A stretch of DNA of 25,381 nt. It comes from JBASRP01 sp044866075. Its GTDB lineage: Bacteria > Actinomycetota > AC-67. The notes under the pieces are model-generated. The model saw nothing but the letters and a program-made list of their open reading frames with translations. It searched no databases and was not told the DNA's origin. Below, piece after piece: positions 8,241-16,421 of this stretch (positions are counted from its first letter, which is position 1; each line of letters opens with the position of its first letter). The DNA lies in NCBI GenBank assembly GCA_044866075.1, contig JBIOTQ010000151.1, positions 1-25,381 on the forward strand. Reading direction: 5' to 3'. A program made the position numbers and the translations under genes.

Positions 8241-8257
8241 TCTGACGGGTCGTCAGA
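8241..8257. promoter_or_regulatory. Operator copy 1: TCTGACG-GGT-CGTCAGA
   Basis: A perfect 7+3+7 palindrome between the -10 box and the Shine-Dalgarno sequence (GGAGG, 8262-8266) of the FadD3-like gene. It matches three other sites in this window, each before an acyl-CoA gene. The size and symmetry fit a TetR-family dimer; the regulator itself is not in the window. Confidence 0.8.
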
Positions 8258-8270
8258 TTTCGGAGGAACC

Positions 8271-9908
8271 GTGCGCGGCGACATGGTGTGGCGGAGCATC
8301 CCGGGTCTCGTTCGTCACGCGGCGTACCGTTACGAAGGCCTCGACGCGATCGTCGACGAGGGCGTGCGCATGCGGTACGCCGAGTTCGGCGCGCGCGTGC
8401 GCGAGGCCGCACGCGCCACGATCGCCGCTGGGATCGCGCCCGGCGACCGTGTCGCGATCTGGGCGCCGAACACGTGGGAGTGGGTCATCGCCGCCCTCGG
8501 CGCCGTGTCGAGCGGCGCCGTCCTCGTGCCGATCAACACCCGCTTCAAGGGACGTGAGGCCGGCTACGTCCTCTCGAGGAGTGGCGCGCGGCTGCTCTTC
8601 ACCACTCGCGGCTTCCTCGATCTCGACTTCCCGGCGATGCTTCGCGAGGCAGCCCAGGATCTCCCGGCGCTCGAACGGATCGTTCTCTTGCGCGGCGAGG
8701 GCGGTAAGGCCGCCGAACCGTTCGACGCATTCCTCGCGGGCGGGTCGGCGGTGTCCGTCGAGGAAGCCGACCGGCGCGCCGACGCGGTCGGCACCGACGA
8801 CCTCTCCGACATCATCTTCACGTCCGGCACCACGGGGATGCCGAAAGGCGTCATGACGACGCACGGCCAGGCGCTGCGTGTCTTCGAGACGTGGTCCCGG
8901 CTGGTCGGGCTGGCCGAGGGCGAACGCTACCTCATCGTCAATCCGTTCTTCCACACGTTCGGCTACAAGGCCGGGATCCTCGCCTGCCTGATGCGCGGCG
9001 CGGCGATCATCCCGCACGCGGTCTTCGACGTCCCGTCGGTCCTCGCGCGCATCGCGGCCGAGCGGGTGACGATGCTGCCGGGCCCGCCGACCCTCTATCA
9101 GTCGATCCTCAACCATCCGGATCGCGCGTCGCTCGACCTCTCCTCTCTGCGTCTCGCCGTCACCGGCGCCGCCGCCGTGCCGATCGAGATGATCAAGCGC
9201 ATGCGAACCGACCTCACCTTCACAACCATCTTGACTGCATATGGACTCACGGAATCGACGGGCACCGCGACGATGTGCCGGGACGGCGACGATCCCGACA
9301 CGATCGCGAACACGTCGGGCCGCGCGATCCCCGACACCGAGGTGCGGATCGTCGACGACGACGGAAAGGAGGTCCCTCGAGGTGAGCCGGGCGAGCTCGT
9401 CGTCCGCGGCTACAACGTGATGCGCGGCTACTACGAGGATCCCGAGCAGACCGCCGAAGCGATCGACGCCGACGGCTGGCTGCACACCGGCGACATCGGG
9501 GTGATGGACGACGGCGGCAACGTCCGCATCACCGACCGTAAGAAGGACATGTTCATCGTCGGCGGGTTCAACGCCTATCCGGCGGAGGTCGAAAACGAGC
9601 TCCTCCGCCATCCTTCGATCGCGCAAGCCGCCGTCGTCGGCGCGCCCGACGGCCGCCTGGGCGAGGTAGGCATCGCGTTCGTCGTCGCGCGCGCTGGCGA
9701 GACGGTCGACCCCGACGCGGTTATCGCGTGGGCCCGGGACCAGATGGCCAACTACAAGGTGCCCCGGCGGGTCGAGGTCGTCGACGTCCTCCCCGTGAAC
9801 GCGAGCGGCAAGGTCCTCAAGTTCGAGCTGCGCGAGCGCGCGGCGAAGCTTGTCGCCGCTAGAAGTCGAAGCGGCCGGCGAAGTGCTCCTCGACGTCAGG
9901 GCGCGTGA
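8271..9908 (+). CDS. FadD3-like acyl-CoA synthetase (AMP-forming)
   Basis: Activates a carboxylic acid to its CoA thioester via an acyl-adenylate in the cytosol. The 545-aa protein has the P-loop TSGTTGMPKG (184-193), YGLTE (324-328), TGD with Asp408, the hinge DRKKDMFIVGGFNAYPAEVE (about 422-441) and catalytic Lys514 in NASGKVLK. From memory it resembles Mycobacterium FadD3, the ligase acting on the steroid C/D-ring propionate (shared segments such as NPFFHTFGYKAGILACL and LPGPPTLYQS), but FadD3-like ligases are widespread, so the substrate is uncertain. The GTG at 8271 is chosen because GGAGG ends 4 bases upstream; the ATG at 8283 is too far. The basic C-terminal tail is encoded in a 50-bp convergent overlap with the VOC gene. 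Repressible through operator copy 1. Confidence 0.92.
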   Translation: MRGDMVWRSIPGLVRHAAYRYEGLDAIVDEGVRMRYAEFGARVREAARATIAAGIAPGDRVAIWAPNTWEWVIAALGAVSSGAVLVPINTRFKGREAGYVLSRSGARLLFTTRGFLDLDFPAMLREAAQDLPALERIVLLRGEGGKAAEPFDAFLAGGSAVSVEEADRRADAVGTDDLSDIIFTSGTTGMPKGVMTTHGQALRVFETWSRLVGLAEGERYLIVNPFFHTFGYKAGILACLMRGAAIIPHAVFDVPSVLARIAAERVTMLPGPPTLYQSILNHPDRASLDLSSLRLAVTGAAAVPIEMIKRMRTDLTFTTILTAYGLTESTGTATMCRDGDDPDTIANTSGRAIPDTEVRIVDDDGKEVPRGEPGELVVRGYNVMRGYYEDPEQTAEAIDADGWLHTGDIGVMDDGGNVRITDRKKDMFIVGGFNAYPAEVENELLRHPSIAQAAVVGAPDGRLGEVGIAFVVARAGETVDPDAVIAWARDQMANYKVPRRVEVVDVLPVNASGKVLKFELRERAAKLVAARSRSGRRSAPRRQGA

Positions 9909-10275
9909 GCTGGTAGAGCGCGACGCGATGCCCGGTGGACGAGACGAACGAGCAGCACGGGCCCTGTGGGATCTCGAACGTTGCTTCCTTCTCCCAGCCG
10001 CGCCCGGCGAGGTCCTTCAGCGCGGCGCGCAGGTTCGCGACCCGGTAGATCATGACCGCGCGCTCTCCCTCGAGGTGGTCGGTGAAGATCAGCCGCGGCG
10101 GTCCGGTCGTCATCTCGACCATCGCCGCGCGCGTGCCGCCGTCGTCGATCGCGAAGACGGCGCGGCCGCGGAGGACCTCTGTGAAATATCTGACATCGGC
10201 GGCGACGTCGGCGCTCGGTATGTAGAGGTAGTCGAGTTGATCGAAAAGTGTTTCGGTCACGGCGATGCGCATCAT
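9859..10275 (-). CDS. VOC (glyoxalase/bleomycin-resistance fold) family protein
   Basis: A 138-aa protein with the beta-alpha-beta-beta-beta pattern of a VOC half-barrel pair: an LDYLYIPSADVAADVRYFTEVL opening, then MVEMTTGPPRLIFTDH, and an ending strand GHRVALYQLTRPD. VOC proteins bind a metal or ligand and act as isomerases, dioxygenases or binding proteins; canonical metal-ligand positions are not clear here. I placed the start at the double ATG (10275/10272) because residues upstream in the open frame are Arg-rich and non-coding in appearance. The 3' end overlaps the last 50 bp of the FadD3-like ligase on the opposite strand. No operator copy precedes it. Confidence 0.75.
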   Translation of the reverse strand: MMRIAVTETLFDQLDYLYIPSADVAADVRYFTEVLRGRAVFAIDDGGTRAAMVEMTTGPPRLIFTDHLEGERAVMIYRVANLRAALKDLAGRGWEKEATFEIPQGPCCSFVSSTGHRVALYQLTRPDVEEHFAGRFDF

Positions 10276-10338
10276 CCCGCCGGTCCGGCGGCGCCGCAAC
10301 AGCGTGTGTCCGGTTCGAGCGGATCGGGGGCCGTGTCG

Positions 10339-10344
10339 TAGCAT
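10339..10344 (+). promoter_or_regulatory. Putative -10 element TAGCAT
   Basis: TAGCAT matches the -10 box before the FadD3-like gene exactly, including the preceding CG and T context (CGTAGCATCG versus CGTAGCATCG at 8228-8237). It would start a transcript about 20 bases before the ATG at 10371, leaving room for the GAGGGGAG ribosome-binding site. Confidence 0.4.
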
Positions 10345-10370
10345 CGAGCGAACCGAAGAGGGGAGCCGCG

Positions 10371-10616
10371 ATGGGCAAGCATCTGAAACTGGGCGCAGAC
10401 CCGACGGTGTCGGGCTGGACGCTTCCCGATCACACCGACGTTGACAAGCTCCGCGCCGAGATCTCCGAGGCGATGGAGGAAGAGAAGGCCGTCCGGGTTC
10501 CGGTCTTGGTCGGCAACAACCAGACGGCCGAGCTCGTGATCAACGGGGACAAGATCGTCGCGGCGCTCGTGTGGGAAGACGCACCGGCCGGCGGCGGCAT
10601 CACGATCATCGACTGA
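10371..10616 (+). CDS. Unknown 81-aa acidic protein
   Basis: I do not recognise this protein. It is short and acidic, with an amphipathic charged helix (DVDKLRAEISEAMEEEKA, about 24-41), then three predicted beta strands (RVPVLVG, QTAELVING, KIVAALVWE) and a glycine-rich end. It has no signal peptide or membrane segment. AGAGGGGAG lies upstream of the ATG. Its stop codon overlaps the next ATG (TGATG), so it is translationally coupled to the 265-aa gene and probably works with that product. It may be a small alpha+beta accessory or binding subunit; that is inference. Confidence 0.75.
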   Translation: MGKHLKLGADPTVSGWTLPDHTDVDKLRAEISEAMEEEKAVRVPVLVGNNQTAELVINGDKIVAALVWEDAPAGGGITIID

Positions 10617-11413
10617 TGGCCGCGGCCGACTTTCCCGTCAAGCTCGGCTCGATCCTCTTCACGCTGGTCGAGCCGCACCGCGGTCACGAGGTCGACTACA
10701 ACCGCTGGTACGAGCGCGATCACTTCTACGCGGGCTGCCTCGTCGGGCCCGGCATCCTCGCCGGCGCGCGCTTCGTCGCGACGCGGCCGTACAAGGAGCT
10801 GCGCCAGCTCCCGTCCTCGGCGATCACCGACGATCCGACGCGCGGCTCGTACCTCGCGCTCTATTGGATCGAACGCGGCCAGCAAGACGAGTGGGGGACG
10901 TGGGGCGCGAAAGAGGTGCACCGCCTGCACAAGGCCGGGCGCATGTTCCCGCACCGCGACCACGTGCACACGAAGATGTACCGGTACCGCGGCGGCGCGT
11001 TGCGCGACGCCGACGGCGTCCCGCCGGAGATGGCGCTCGACCACCGGTTCCCCGGGCTGGTTGCGACGATCGCGGAGGTCCCGGACGACGGCGACCGCGA
11101 CACGACCGCGCAGTGGCTGATCGACGAACACCTGCCGCCTGCGCTCGAGGGATCGTCCGCGGCGATGGCGCTCGTCTTCACGCCGGTGCCCATCCCGGAC
11201 GAGGCGCCGTCCGACATCCCGCGCGATCCGACCGACGCCTCGCGCGTGACGACGCTGTGGTTCGTCGACCGCGACCCGGCCGACGTGTGGGAATCAGAGT
11301 TCGCCGGCCAAGCGAAGGCGCTCGACGCGACGGGGAAGGCTCGCACACTCTTTGTTTCGCCGTTCATCCCAACCGTGCCGGGCACGGACACCTACACCGA
11401 TCAGCTCTGGTAA
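10616..11413 (+). CDS. Unknown 265-aa protein, possible tandem dimeric alpha/beta-barrel
   Basis: Not a family I can name firmly. Residues 10-50 (strand, then YNRWYERDHFYAG...GPGILAGARF) match the usual EthD/Dabb-like ferredoxin-fold pattern, in which a W-Y-x-x-x-H helix is followed by a pG-hydrophobic turn and a strand. A second, weaker copy lies near residues 142-182, with AQWLIDEHLPP in the equivalent place. This suggests an internal duplication giving a pseudo-dimer. Such folds include heme- or aromatic-binding enzymes, but no catalytic residue is assignable. The ATG at 10616 overlaps the preceding stop by one base. The next gene starts 9 bp after the stop, so the 81-aa, 265-aa and hydrolase-cyclase genes may form one operon. 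Confidence 0.75.
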   Translation: MAAADFPVKLGSILFTLVEPHRGHEVDYNRWYERDHFYAGCLVGPGILAGARFVATRPYKELRQLPSSAITDDPTRGSYLALYWIERGQQDEWGTWGAKEVHRLHKAGRMFPHRDHVHTKMYRYRGGALRDADGVPPEMALDHRFPGLVATIAEVPDDGDRDTTAQWLIDEHLPPALEGSSAAMALVFTPVPIPDEAPSDIPRDPTDASRVTTLWFVDRDPADVWESEFAGQAKALDATGKARTLFVSPFIPTVPGTDTYTDQLW

Positions 11414-11422
11414 CCGCCTGAC

Positions 11423-12757
11423 GTGAAGATCCCGCCGGACACCGAGTACACGAAAGTCGGCGATGAGTACATCGCCTACCAGGTCGTGGGCGACGGGCCG
11501 CGGGACCTCGTGTACCTCGCCGGCCTCAGCAGCCACATCGATCTGGCGTGGGATTTCCCGCCCCTGGCGCACTTCCTCGAGCGGCTCGCCTCTTTCAGTC
11601 GCTTGATCGTGTTCGATCGCCGCGGGTTCGGGGCGTCCGACCCCGTGCCGTCGGGGGTTCTCACATGGGAGGAATGGGCGGATGACCTACGGGTCGTGAT
11701 GGACGCGGCGGGCTCGGAGCGTGCGACGATCTTCGGCGAGAACGACGCCTCCCCAACGGCGCTGCTCTTCTCGGCCACGTTCCCCGACCGCGTGACGTCG
11801 ATGGTTATCGCCGGCGGCGGTGCTCGGTACCTAGCCACGCATGATTTCGATGGGGTGCCTCCCGATACGGCCGAGTTGCTCGCGAACGCGATCCTCGAGG
11901 GATGGGGCAAGCGCACTTTGACCGCGATCGCCGTCCCGAGCTTGGCGGACGACGAGCGCGCTATGCGTCAGCTCTCGAAGCAGGTGCGCGCCTGCACGAC
12001 GCCGGGACGCGCGGCCGCTCAGTTTCGTTATCTGTTCGAGCTCGACCTGCGCGACGTCGTGCCGTCCATACATGTCCCAACCCTGATCATCAGCCGCACG
12101 GGGCATCCGTTCATCCCCGTCGGCCCGGGCCGGCACCTCGCGGACACCATCGAAGGTGCGACGTACCTCGAGTTCCCCGGGAACGATTTCTGGTGCTGCA
12201 CAGAGAGCGCCGAGGATATCCTCGACGCGATCGAGGAGTTCCTCACGGGCGCACGGCGGCGCGTCGAGGTCGACCGTGTCCTCGCGACGGTGATGTTCAC
12301 GGACATCGTCGACTCCACGACCCGGGCGGCTGACCTCGGCGACAAGCGATGGAAGGAGCTGCTCGACAAGCACGACGAGATCACGCGCGACTGCGTGGAG
12401 CGCTTCGTCGGCCGGGTCGTCAAAACCACCGGCGACGGCGCGCTCGCGACCTTCGACAGCCCCGGGCGTGCGATCCGATGCGCCGCCGAGCTGAACGTCC
12501 TTCTGCGCGGCGTTGGGATCAACGTCCGCACAGGCTTGCACACCGGAGAAGTCGAGCGCCGGGGCGAGGACGTCGGTGGCATCGCCGTGCACATCGGGGC
12601 GCGGGTGATGGGCGAGGCCGGGCCGGGCGAGGTCCTCTGCTCCCGCACCGTTCGCGACCTCGTCGTAGGCTCGGGGCTGTCGTTCGAGGATCGCGGCACG
12701 CGCTCGCTCAAGGGTGTCCCCGACGAGTGGCAGCTGTTCGTGGTCGCCGGCGGCTAG
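11423..12757 (+). CDS. Alpha/beta-hydrolase-fold and class III adenylate/guanylate cyclase fusion
   Basis: A 444-aa fusion. Residues about 15-275 form an alpha/beta-hydrolase domain (FDRRGFGASDP at 64-74); the nucleophile elbow reads GENDAS (105-110), with Asn107 where the catalytic Ser should be, so it is probably a ligand-sensing rather than a hydrolytic domain. Residues about 285-440 are a class III cyclase domain making cAMP or cGMP: metal aspartates Asp294 (FTDIVDST) and Asp338 (TGDGAL), Lys334 at the base-recognition position and Arg394; the transition-state Asn is His390 (GIAVHIGAR), a form I associate with this actinobacterial subgroup. There is no membrane segment. The GTG at 11423 has no strong ribosome-binding site. 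The stop codon shares CTAG with the stop of the opposing cyclase gene. Confidence 0.92.
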   Translation: MKIPPDTEYTKVGDEYIAYQVVGDGPRDLVYLAGLSSHIDLAWDFPPLAHFLERLASFSRLIVFDRRGFGASDPVPSGVLTWEEWADDLRVVMDAAGSERATIFGENDASPTALLFSATFPDRVTSMVIAGGGARYLATHDFDGVPPDTAELLANAILEGWGKRTLTAIAVPSLADDERAMRQLSKQVRACTTPGRAAAQFRYLFELDLRDVVPSIHVPTLIISRTGHPFIPVGPGRHLADTIEGATYLEFPGNDFWCCTESAEDILDAIEEFLTGARRRVEVDRVLATVMFTDIVDSTTRAADLGDKRWKELLDKHDEITRDCVERFVGRVVKTTGDGALATFDSPGRAIRCAAELNVLLRGVGINVRTGLHTGEVERRGEDVGGIAVHIGARVMGEAGPGEVLCSRTVRDLVVGSGLSFEDRGTRSLKGVPDEWQLFVVAGG

Positions 12758-15700
12758 GCCGTCTCGATCACGTCACGCGTTACCGCTCGTGCGCGCTCGG
12801 CGAATGGCTCCGCCTTCAGCCGTTCGAAAACCGGCAACGCGTCGGCGAGCAGCGGCTGAGCCTCTGTGATCCGTCCGCGCTCCGCGAGCCATTCGGCATG
12901 TTCGAGCCGCGCGACCGCCGCCCAGAACGGGACTTCCATCTCGACGAACATGCCGACGCTCGCTTTGAAGCGTTGCTCTACTTCAGCGTCGTCTCCCCGC
13001 GCGGCGCCGAGCCGCGCGCGGAACCGCTCCGTGTGGGCCTCGAGGTAGCGGGGCCTCTTCCCGGCCGGAAGCGTCTCGACAAATGTCAGGTGCTTCTCAA
13101 CCGTTCCCAGGTCGCCGAGCTCAAACGCAGCTTCGTTCGTTTCGAGGTACGCCTCTTTCCATGAATCGGTCCGGATGCCCAGCGCGCTTCTCATAGCAAG
13201 AGTGGTTTCCGCGGCCGCGAGGGCGTCTGCCGGCGCGCCGTCCGCTCGGGCGACGATCGCTCGGGCGAGTTGGAACGACGCCTGCTCCTGAAGGTCCGCG
13301 GAGGTCTCCACGGGGGGGAAAACGCTGATCGACCGTACGGCGTCTTCGAGATCGCCACGGAGCAGGTGGATGCGCGGTATGACGTTCAAGCGGTGCAGAT
13401 ACGCGCTTCGCATCTCCATCGCCTTCTCAAGAGGTTGCTCGGCGGCGAAGTCGAGCACACGGTCCCATTCGCCGAGCTCAAAGAAAGCAAACGTCTGACC
13501 CAGGAAGTTCAATTCCCAGAACCGGTTTCCAACACGACGAGCAAGCGTGACACCCGCCTCCATGTGCTCGGCCGCTCTCCGGTACTGGTCTCTCCCGCTC
13601 TCGAGGTCCGCTAGGTTGTAGTGCGCGCGGAGCGCGGCGGAGGGAAGATCGTTCTCGGTCGCGACGTCGAGTGCATACTTCAGAAGCGCGTACCCTTCCC
13701 GTACCCGTCCCTTCGCGAAGTAGAGGATGATCGCTTTCGTGTTGAGTGCATGGGACAGGATCTCCGGCAGCATCAGAGACTCCGCGAGGTCGATGGCCGT
13801 CTCCAAACGCTCGACCGCAGTTTCTGTGTGGCCGCCGAAGAACAGGAACCTGCCAAGCTGTGCGGCGAGCGCGGCAAGATCCTCGTCCGGCTCCTCATCC
13901 TGAAGGACGCGGAACGCGCGATCCATGTCTTCCAGCGCTTCGCCCATGCGGCCTCTATCCCACAGGACCTCAGCCTGGCGTGCGGCGACGCGTGCGGCTG
14001 GGTGGGACAGGCCTTGCTCGGTGAACAGCGCCCCGGCTTGCTGGAAGCTCGCCGTCGCAGCATCGGGGTCGCCCGCCGTGAAAGCCGCCGACCCCGCTCG
14101 TTCGAGAAGCTCCGCCCGCGCGACGCGATCGTCCGCGAGTTCGGCCGCTTGCGCGAAGAAACGATGAGCCTCCTCGAGTGCGGCCAACGACGATGCTCTT
14201 TCGCCGGCGCGCGCCAGCATCCGACTCGCCTTGGCTTTGATGTCGCCGGCGTCCGACGCCTCGGGGAAAAGCCGGTAGGCGTCCATGTAGTGAGACGCGA
14301 TGACTTCCACGACATCGTCCTCGTCTCCGCTCTCCTCGAGGAAGGCTGCGGCGGCGAGGTGCGCCGCCTTCCGATCCTTCTTCGAGATCATCTCGTACGC
14401 GACGTGCTTGACCAGCTCTTGGAGGAACCCGTACTGGCCTCGCTCCGGCGAGCGGGGATCCGTCTGGATCGACAAGACCTCTTTGCGTACGAGGGATGTC
14501 AGAATCGGTGCGATCTCTGTTTCGCTACGCTCGCTGAACTGAGCGAGTGCCTCGCGGGTGAATGTCTTGCCGAGGACGGAGGCATCCTGAAGGGTCCGGC
14601 GCTCGTCGACGGTCAGCCCATCGAGCCGCGCGGCGATAAGCGCTTGCAGCGTCTCCGGGACCTCCAGCGACTCGATCGGCCCCGTCGGACGGTAGACCGC
14701 TCCTTCGCGCACCAGGAGGCCGCGGTCGAGCAGCATCCGCACGGTCTCAGCGGCGTAGAGCGGAACGCCTTCGGCGCGGTCGAGGATTCGGTCGCGCAGC
14801 TCGCTCGGCAATCCCGGTACGAAACCTGCGAGAAGCTGTTGCATCGTTTCGCGCTCGAGGGGTTCCAGCGAAAGCAAAGTTGCGCTCCGCGTGCCGGCGC
14901 CCCACGTGGGCCGGCGGCTGAACAATTCGGGTCGCGCGAGAACGATGACGATGACCGGGAGATTGCGGGACCACTCGAGCAGGTACTCGATGAAGTCGAG
15001 CAGGGCGGCGTCCGCCCACTGCATGTCTTCGAACAGAAGAACGACCGGATCCGTCTCGGCCATCCGCTCGATGAACAACCGCCACGCGGCGAACAGGTTT
15101 TCGCGATCGGCCGACCGGTCTTCCAGTCCTAGCAGATGTGCGAGACGCGGCTCGACCCAGCGGCGTTCTTCGGGGTCGGTGATGATCTTCTCGACCGTCG
15201 CATGGAGCTTGCGCGCTGCGCTGGCAGGATCCTCGCCGTCGAGGATCTCGGCTCGTCCGCGGATCATCTCGACGAGGGCCCAGTAGGTCACGCCTTCGCC
15301 GTACGCGAGGCAGCGTCCGCGATGCCACCAGTACTCGGTCTGGAGTCCGTCGGTGTACTTGATGAACTCCCACGAGAGCCGGGATTTCCCGATGCCTCCG
15401 ACGCCGGTCACAGACACCAGGTGGGCCTTTTTCTCCTCGGCCACCGTGTGGAACAGCTCCTTCATCAAGCGGAGCTCACGGTCGCGGCCGACGAACGGCG
15501 CCTCGAGGCCCTCCGACTTCATCGCGCCGCCCACGCCGGCCACGATGCGCAGTGCGCGCCACAAGGGAACGGGCTCCGCCTTTCCTTTGAGCTCGAAGCT
15601 TCCGGCCTCCTCGAACGCGATCGCCGCCTCGGTTGATCGCCTCGTCGCTTCCCCGACGAACACCGCCCCCGGTTCCGCGGCGGCTTGGATACGCGACGCG

Positions 15701-16281
15701 GTGTTCACGAGGTCGCCGGCGACCATTCCTTCCCCTTCCGCGCCGATCGTGACCGCGGCCTCACCCGTCAGAACACCCGCCCGAGCACGAAGGTCCGGAA
15801 GGCCCGCCTCCTGACCGAGCGCTGAGACGGCTGCAACGAGGTCGAGGGCGACGCGGACGGCGCGCTCGGCGTCGTCCTCTTGCGCGACCGGCGTTCCCCA
15901 GACGGCCATAACCGCGTCGCCGATGAATTTCTCGACGGTTCCTCCGTAGCGGGCGATAAGGCGACGGCAGGTCTCGAAGTAGCGAGTGAGTAGTTCGCGG
16001 ACCTCCTCGGCGTCCCGCGCTTCGGAGAGCGTGGTGAACCCGACGAGGTCGGCGAAGAGCACCGAGACTAGCCGGCGTTCCGACGACGCCGAGTGACGTT
16101 CCTGCGCGGCCCCGGGAGCGGCGGCCGCGTCGGAGAGCGCGGCCCCGCACTCGCCGCAGAAACGGTCGCCGGGCTCGTTCGCCGCCCCGCATGAAGGGCA
16201 CGCGATCGACAGAGGCGCGCCGCACTCGGAGCAGAACTTGCGGCCGGCGCGGTTCTCCGCGCCGCATCGCGAGCAGTTCAA
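12754..16281 (-). CDS. Zinc-ribbon, class III cyclase, STAND ATPase and helical-repeat protein
   Basis: An 1175-aa multidomain signalling protein. Two zinc ribbons come first (Cys3, 6, 17, 20 and Cys28, 31, 42, 45). A class III cyclase domain (about 68-245) follows with a complete catalytic set: Asp78 (FADLVGF), Lys118, Asp122 (FIGD), Asn193 and Arg197. Next is an AAA/STAND ATPase with Walker A GVGGIGKS (293-300), Walker B VVLLFED (413-419) and the QWAD tail typical of MalT/AfsR-like switches. The rest, from about 650, is TPR-like helical repeats for protein binding. It probably makes cyclic AMP in response to a ligand- and ATP-gated conformational change. The start is TTG at 16281, the only frame start that keeps the first zinc ribbon; GGAGG lies 7 bases upstream. 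A TACTCT -10 box is visible on the minus strand at 16316-16321. Confidence 0.93.
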   Translation of the reverse strand: MNCSRCGAENRAGRKFCSECGAPLSIACPSCGAANEPGDRFCGECGAALSDAAAAPGAAQERHSASSERRLVSVLFADLVGFTTLSEARDAEEVRELLTRYFETCRRLIARYGGTVEKFIGDAVMAVWGTPVAQEDDAERAVRVALDLVAAVSALGQEAGLPDLRARAGVLTGEAAVTIGAEGEGMVAGDLVNTASRIQAAAEPGAVFVGEATRRSTEAAIAFEEAGSFELKGKAEPVPLWRALRIVAGVGGAMKSEGLEAPFVGRDRELRLMKELFHTVAEEKKAHLVSVTGVGGIGKSRLSWEFIKYTDGLQTEYWWHRGRCLAYGEGVTYWALVEMIRGRAEILDGEDPASAARKLHATVEKIITDPEERRWVEPRLAHLLGLEDRSADRENLFAAWRLFIERMAETDPVVLLFEDMQWADAALLDFIEYLLEWSRNLPVIVIVLARPELFSRRPTWGAGTRSATLLSLEPLERETMQQLLAGFVPGLPSELRDRILDRAEGVPLYAAETVRMLLDRGLLVREGAVYRPTGPIESLEVPETLQALIAARLDGLTVDERRTLQDASVLGKTFTREALAQFSERSETEIAPILTSLVRKEVLSIQTDPRSPERGQYGFLQELVKHVAYEMISKKDRKAAHLAAAAFLEESGDEDDVVEVIASHYMDAYRLFPEASDAGDIKAKASRMLARAGERASSLAALEEAHRFFAQAAELADDRVARAELLERAGSAAFTAGDPDAATASFQQAGALFTEQGLSHPAARVAARQAEVLWDRGRMGEALEDMDRAFRVLQDEEPDEDLAALAAQLGRFLFFGGHTETAVERLETAIDLAESLMLPEILSHALNTKAIILYFAKGRVREGYALLKYALDVATENDLPSAALRAHYNLADLESGRDQYRRAAEHMEAGVTLARRVGNRFWELNFLGQTFAFFELGEWDRVLDFAAEQPLEKAMEMRSAYLHRLNVIPRIHLLRGDLEDAVRSISVFPPVETSADLQEQASFQLARAIVARADGAPADALAAAETTLAMRSALGIRTDSWKEAYLETNEAAFELGDLGTVEKHLTFVETLPAGKRPRYLEAHTERFRARLGAARGDDAEVEQRFKASVGMFVEMEVPFWAAVARLEHAEWLAERGRITEAQPLLADALPVFERLKAEPFAERARAVTRDVIETA

Positions 16282-16377
16282 CCTCGGGCCTCCGTTCCGT
16301 GGGACGGCGTACGCAAGAGTAGCGGGGCGGCCGGGTGACGTACACGGGCGAGCGGACGACCACGCTGCTCGATCATC

Positions 16378-16400
16378 GAATCTGACGACCCGTCAGATTC
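16378..16400. promoter_or_regulatory. Operator copy 2, extended to 10-bp arms
   Basis: Core TCTGACG-ACC-CGTCAGA at 16381-16397. Here the symmetry extends to perfect 10-bp arms, GAATCTGACG and CGTCAGATTC, around the ACC spacer, making it the best copy in the window. It lies in the 140-bp divergent region between the 1175-aa cyclase (minus) and the acyl-CoA dehydrogenase pair (plus). CTGACG at 16382-16387 could double as a -35 box, 16 bp before TATCCT. Confidence 0.82.
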
Positions 16401-16403
16401 CGC

Positions 16404-16409
16404 TATCCT
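16404..16409 (+). promoter_or_regulatory. Putative -10 element TATCCT of the dehydrogenase pair
   Basis: TATCCT ends 12 bases before the ATG at 16422, so the leader would be about 5-6 bases; no Shine-Dalgarno sequence is present. The string TATCCTTCCC is identical to the one before the LLM gene at 7341. The operator would cover the -35 side of this promoter. Confidence 0.5.
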
Positions 16410-16421
16410 TCCCGGCGTCGC

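Noticed and set aside
8253..9626. Long minus-strand open frame opposite the FadD3-like ligase
   Set aside because: Antisense shadow of a gene with all its ligase motifs intact.
13621..15132. Long plus-strand open frame opposite the 1175-aa cyclase gene
   Set aside because: It is antisense to a well-supported multidomain protein, has Arg-rich low-complexity content and no recognisable motif; such frames are expected in high-GC DNA.
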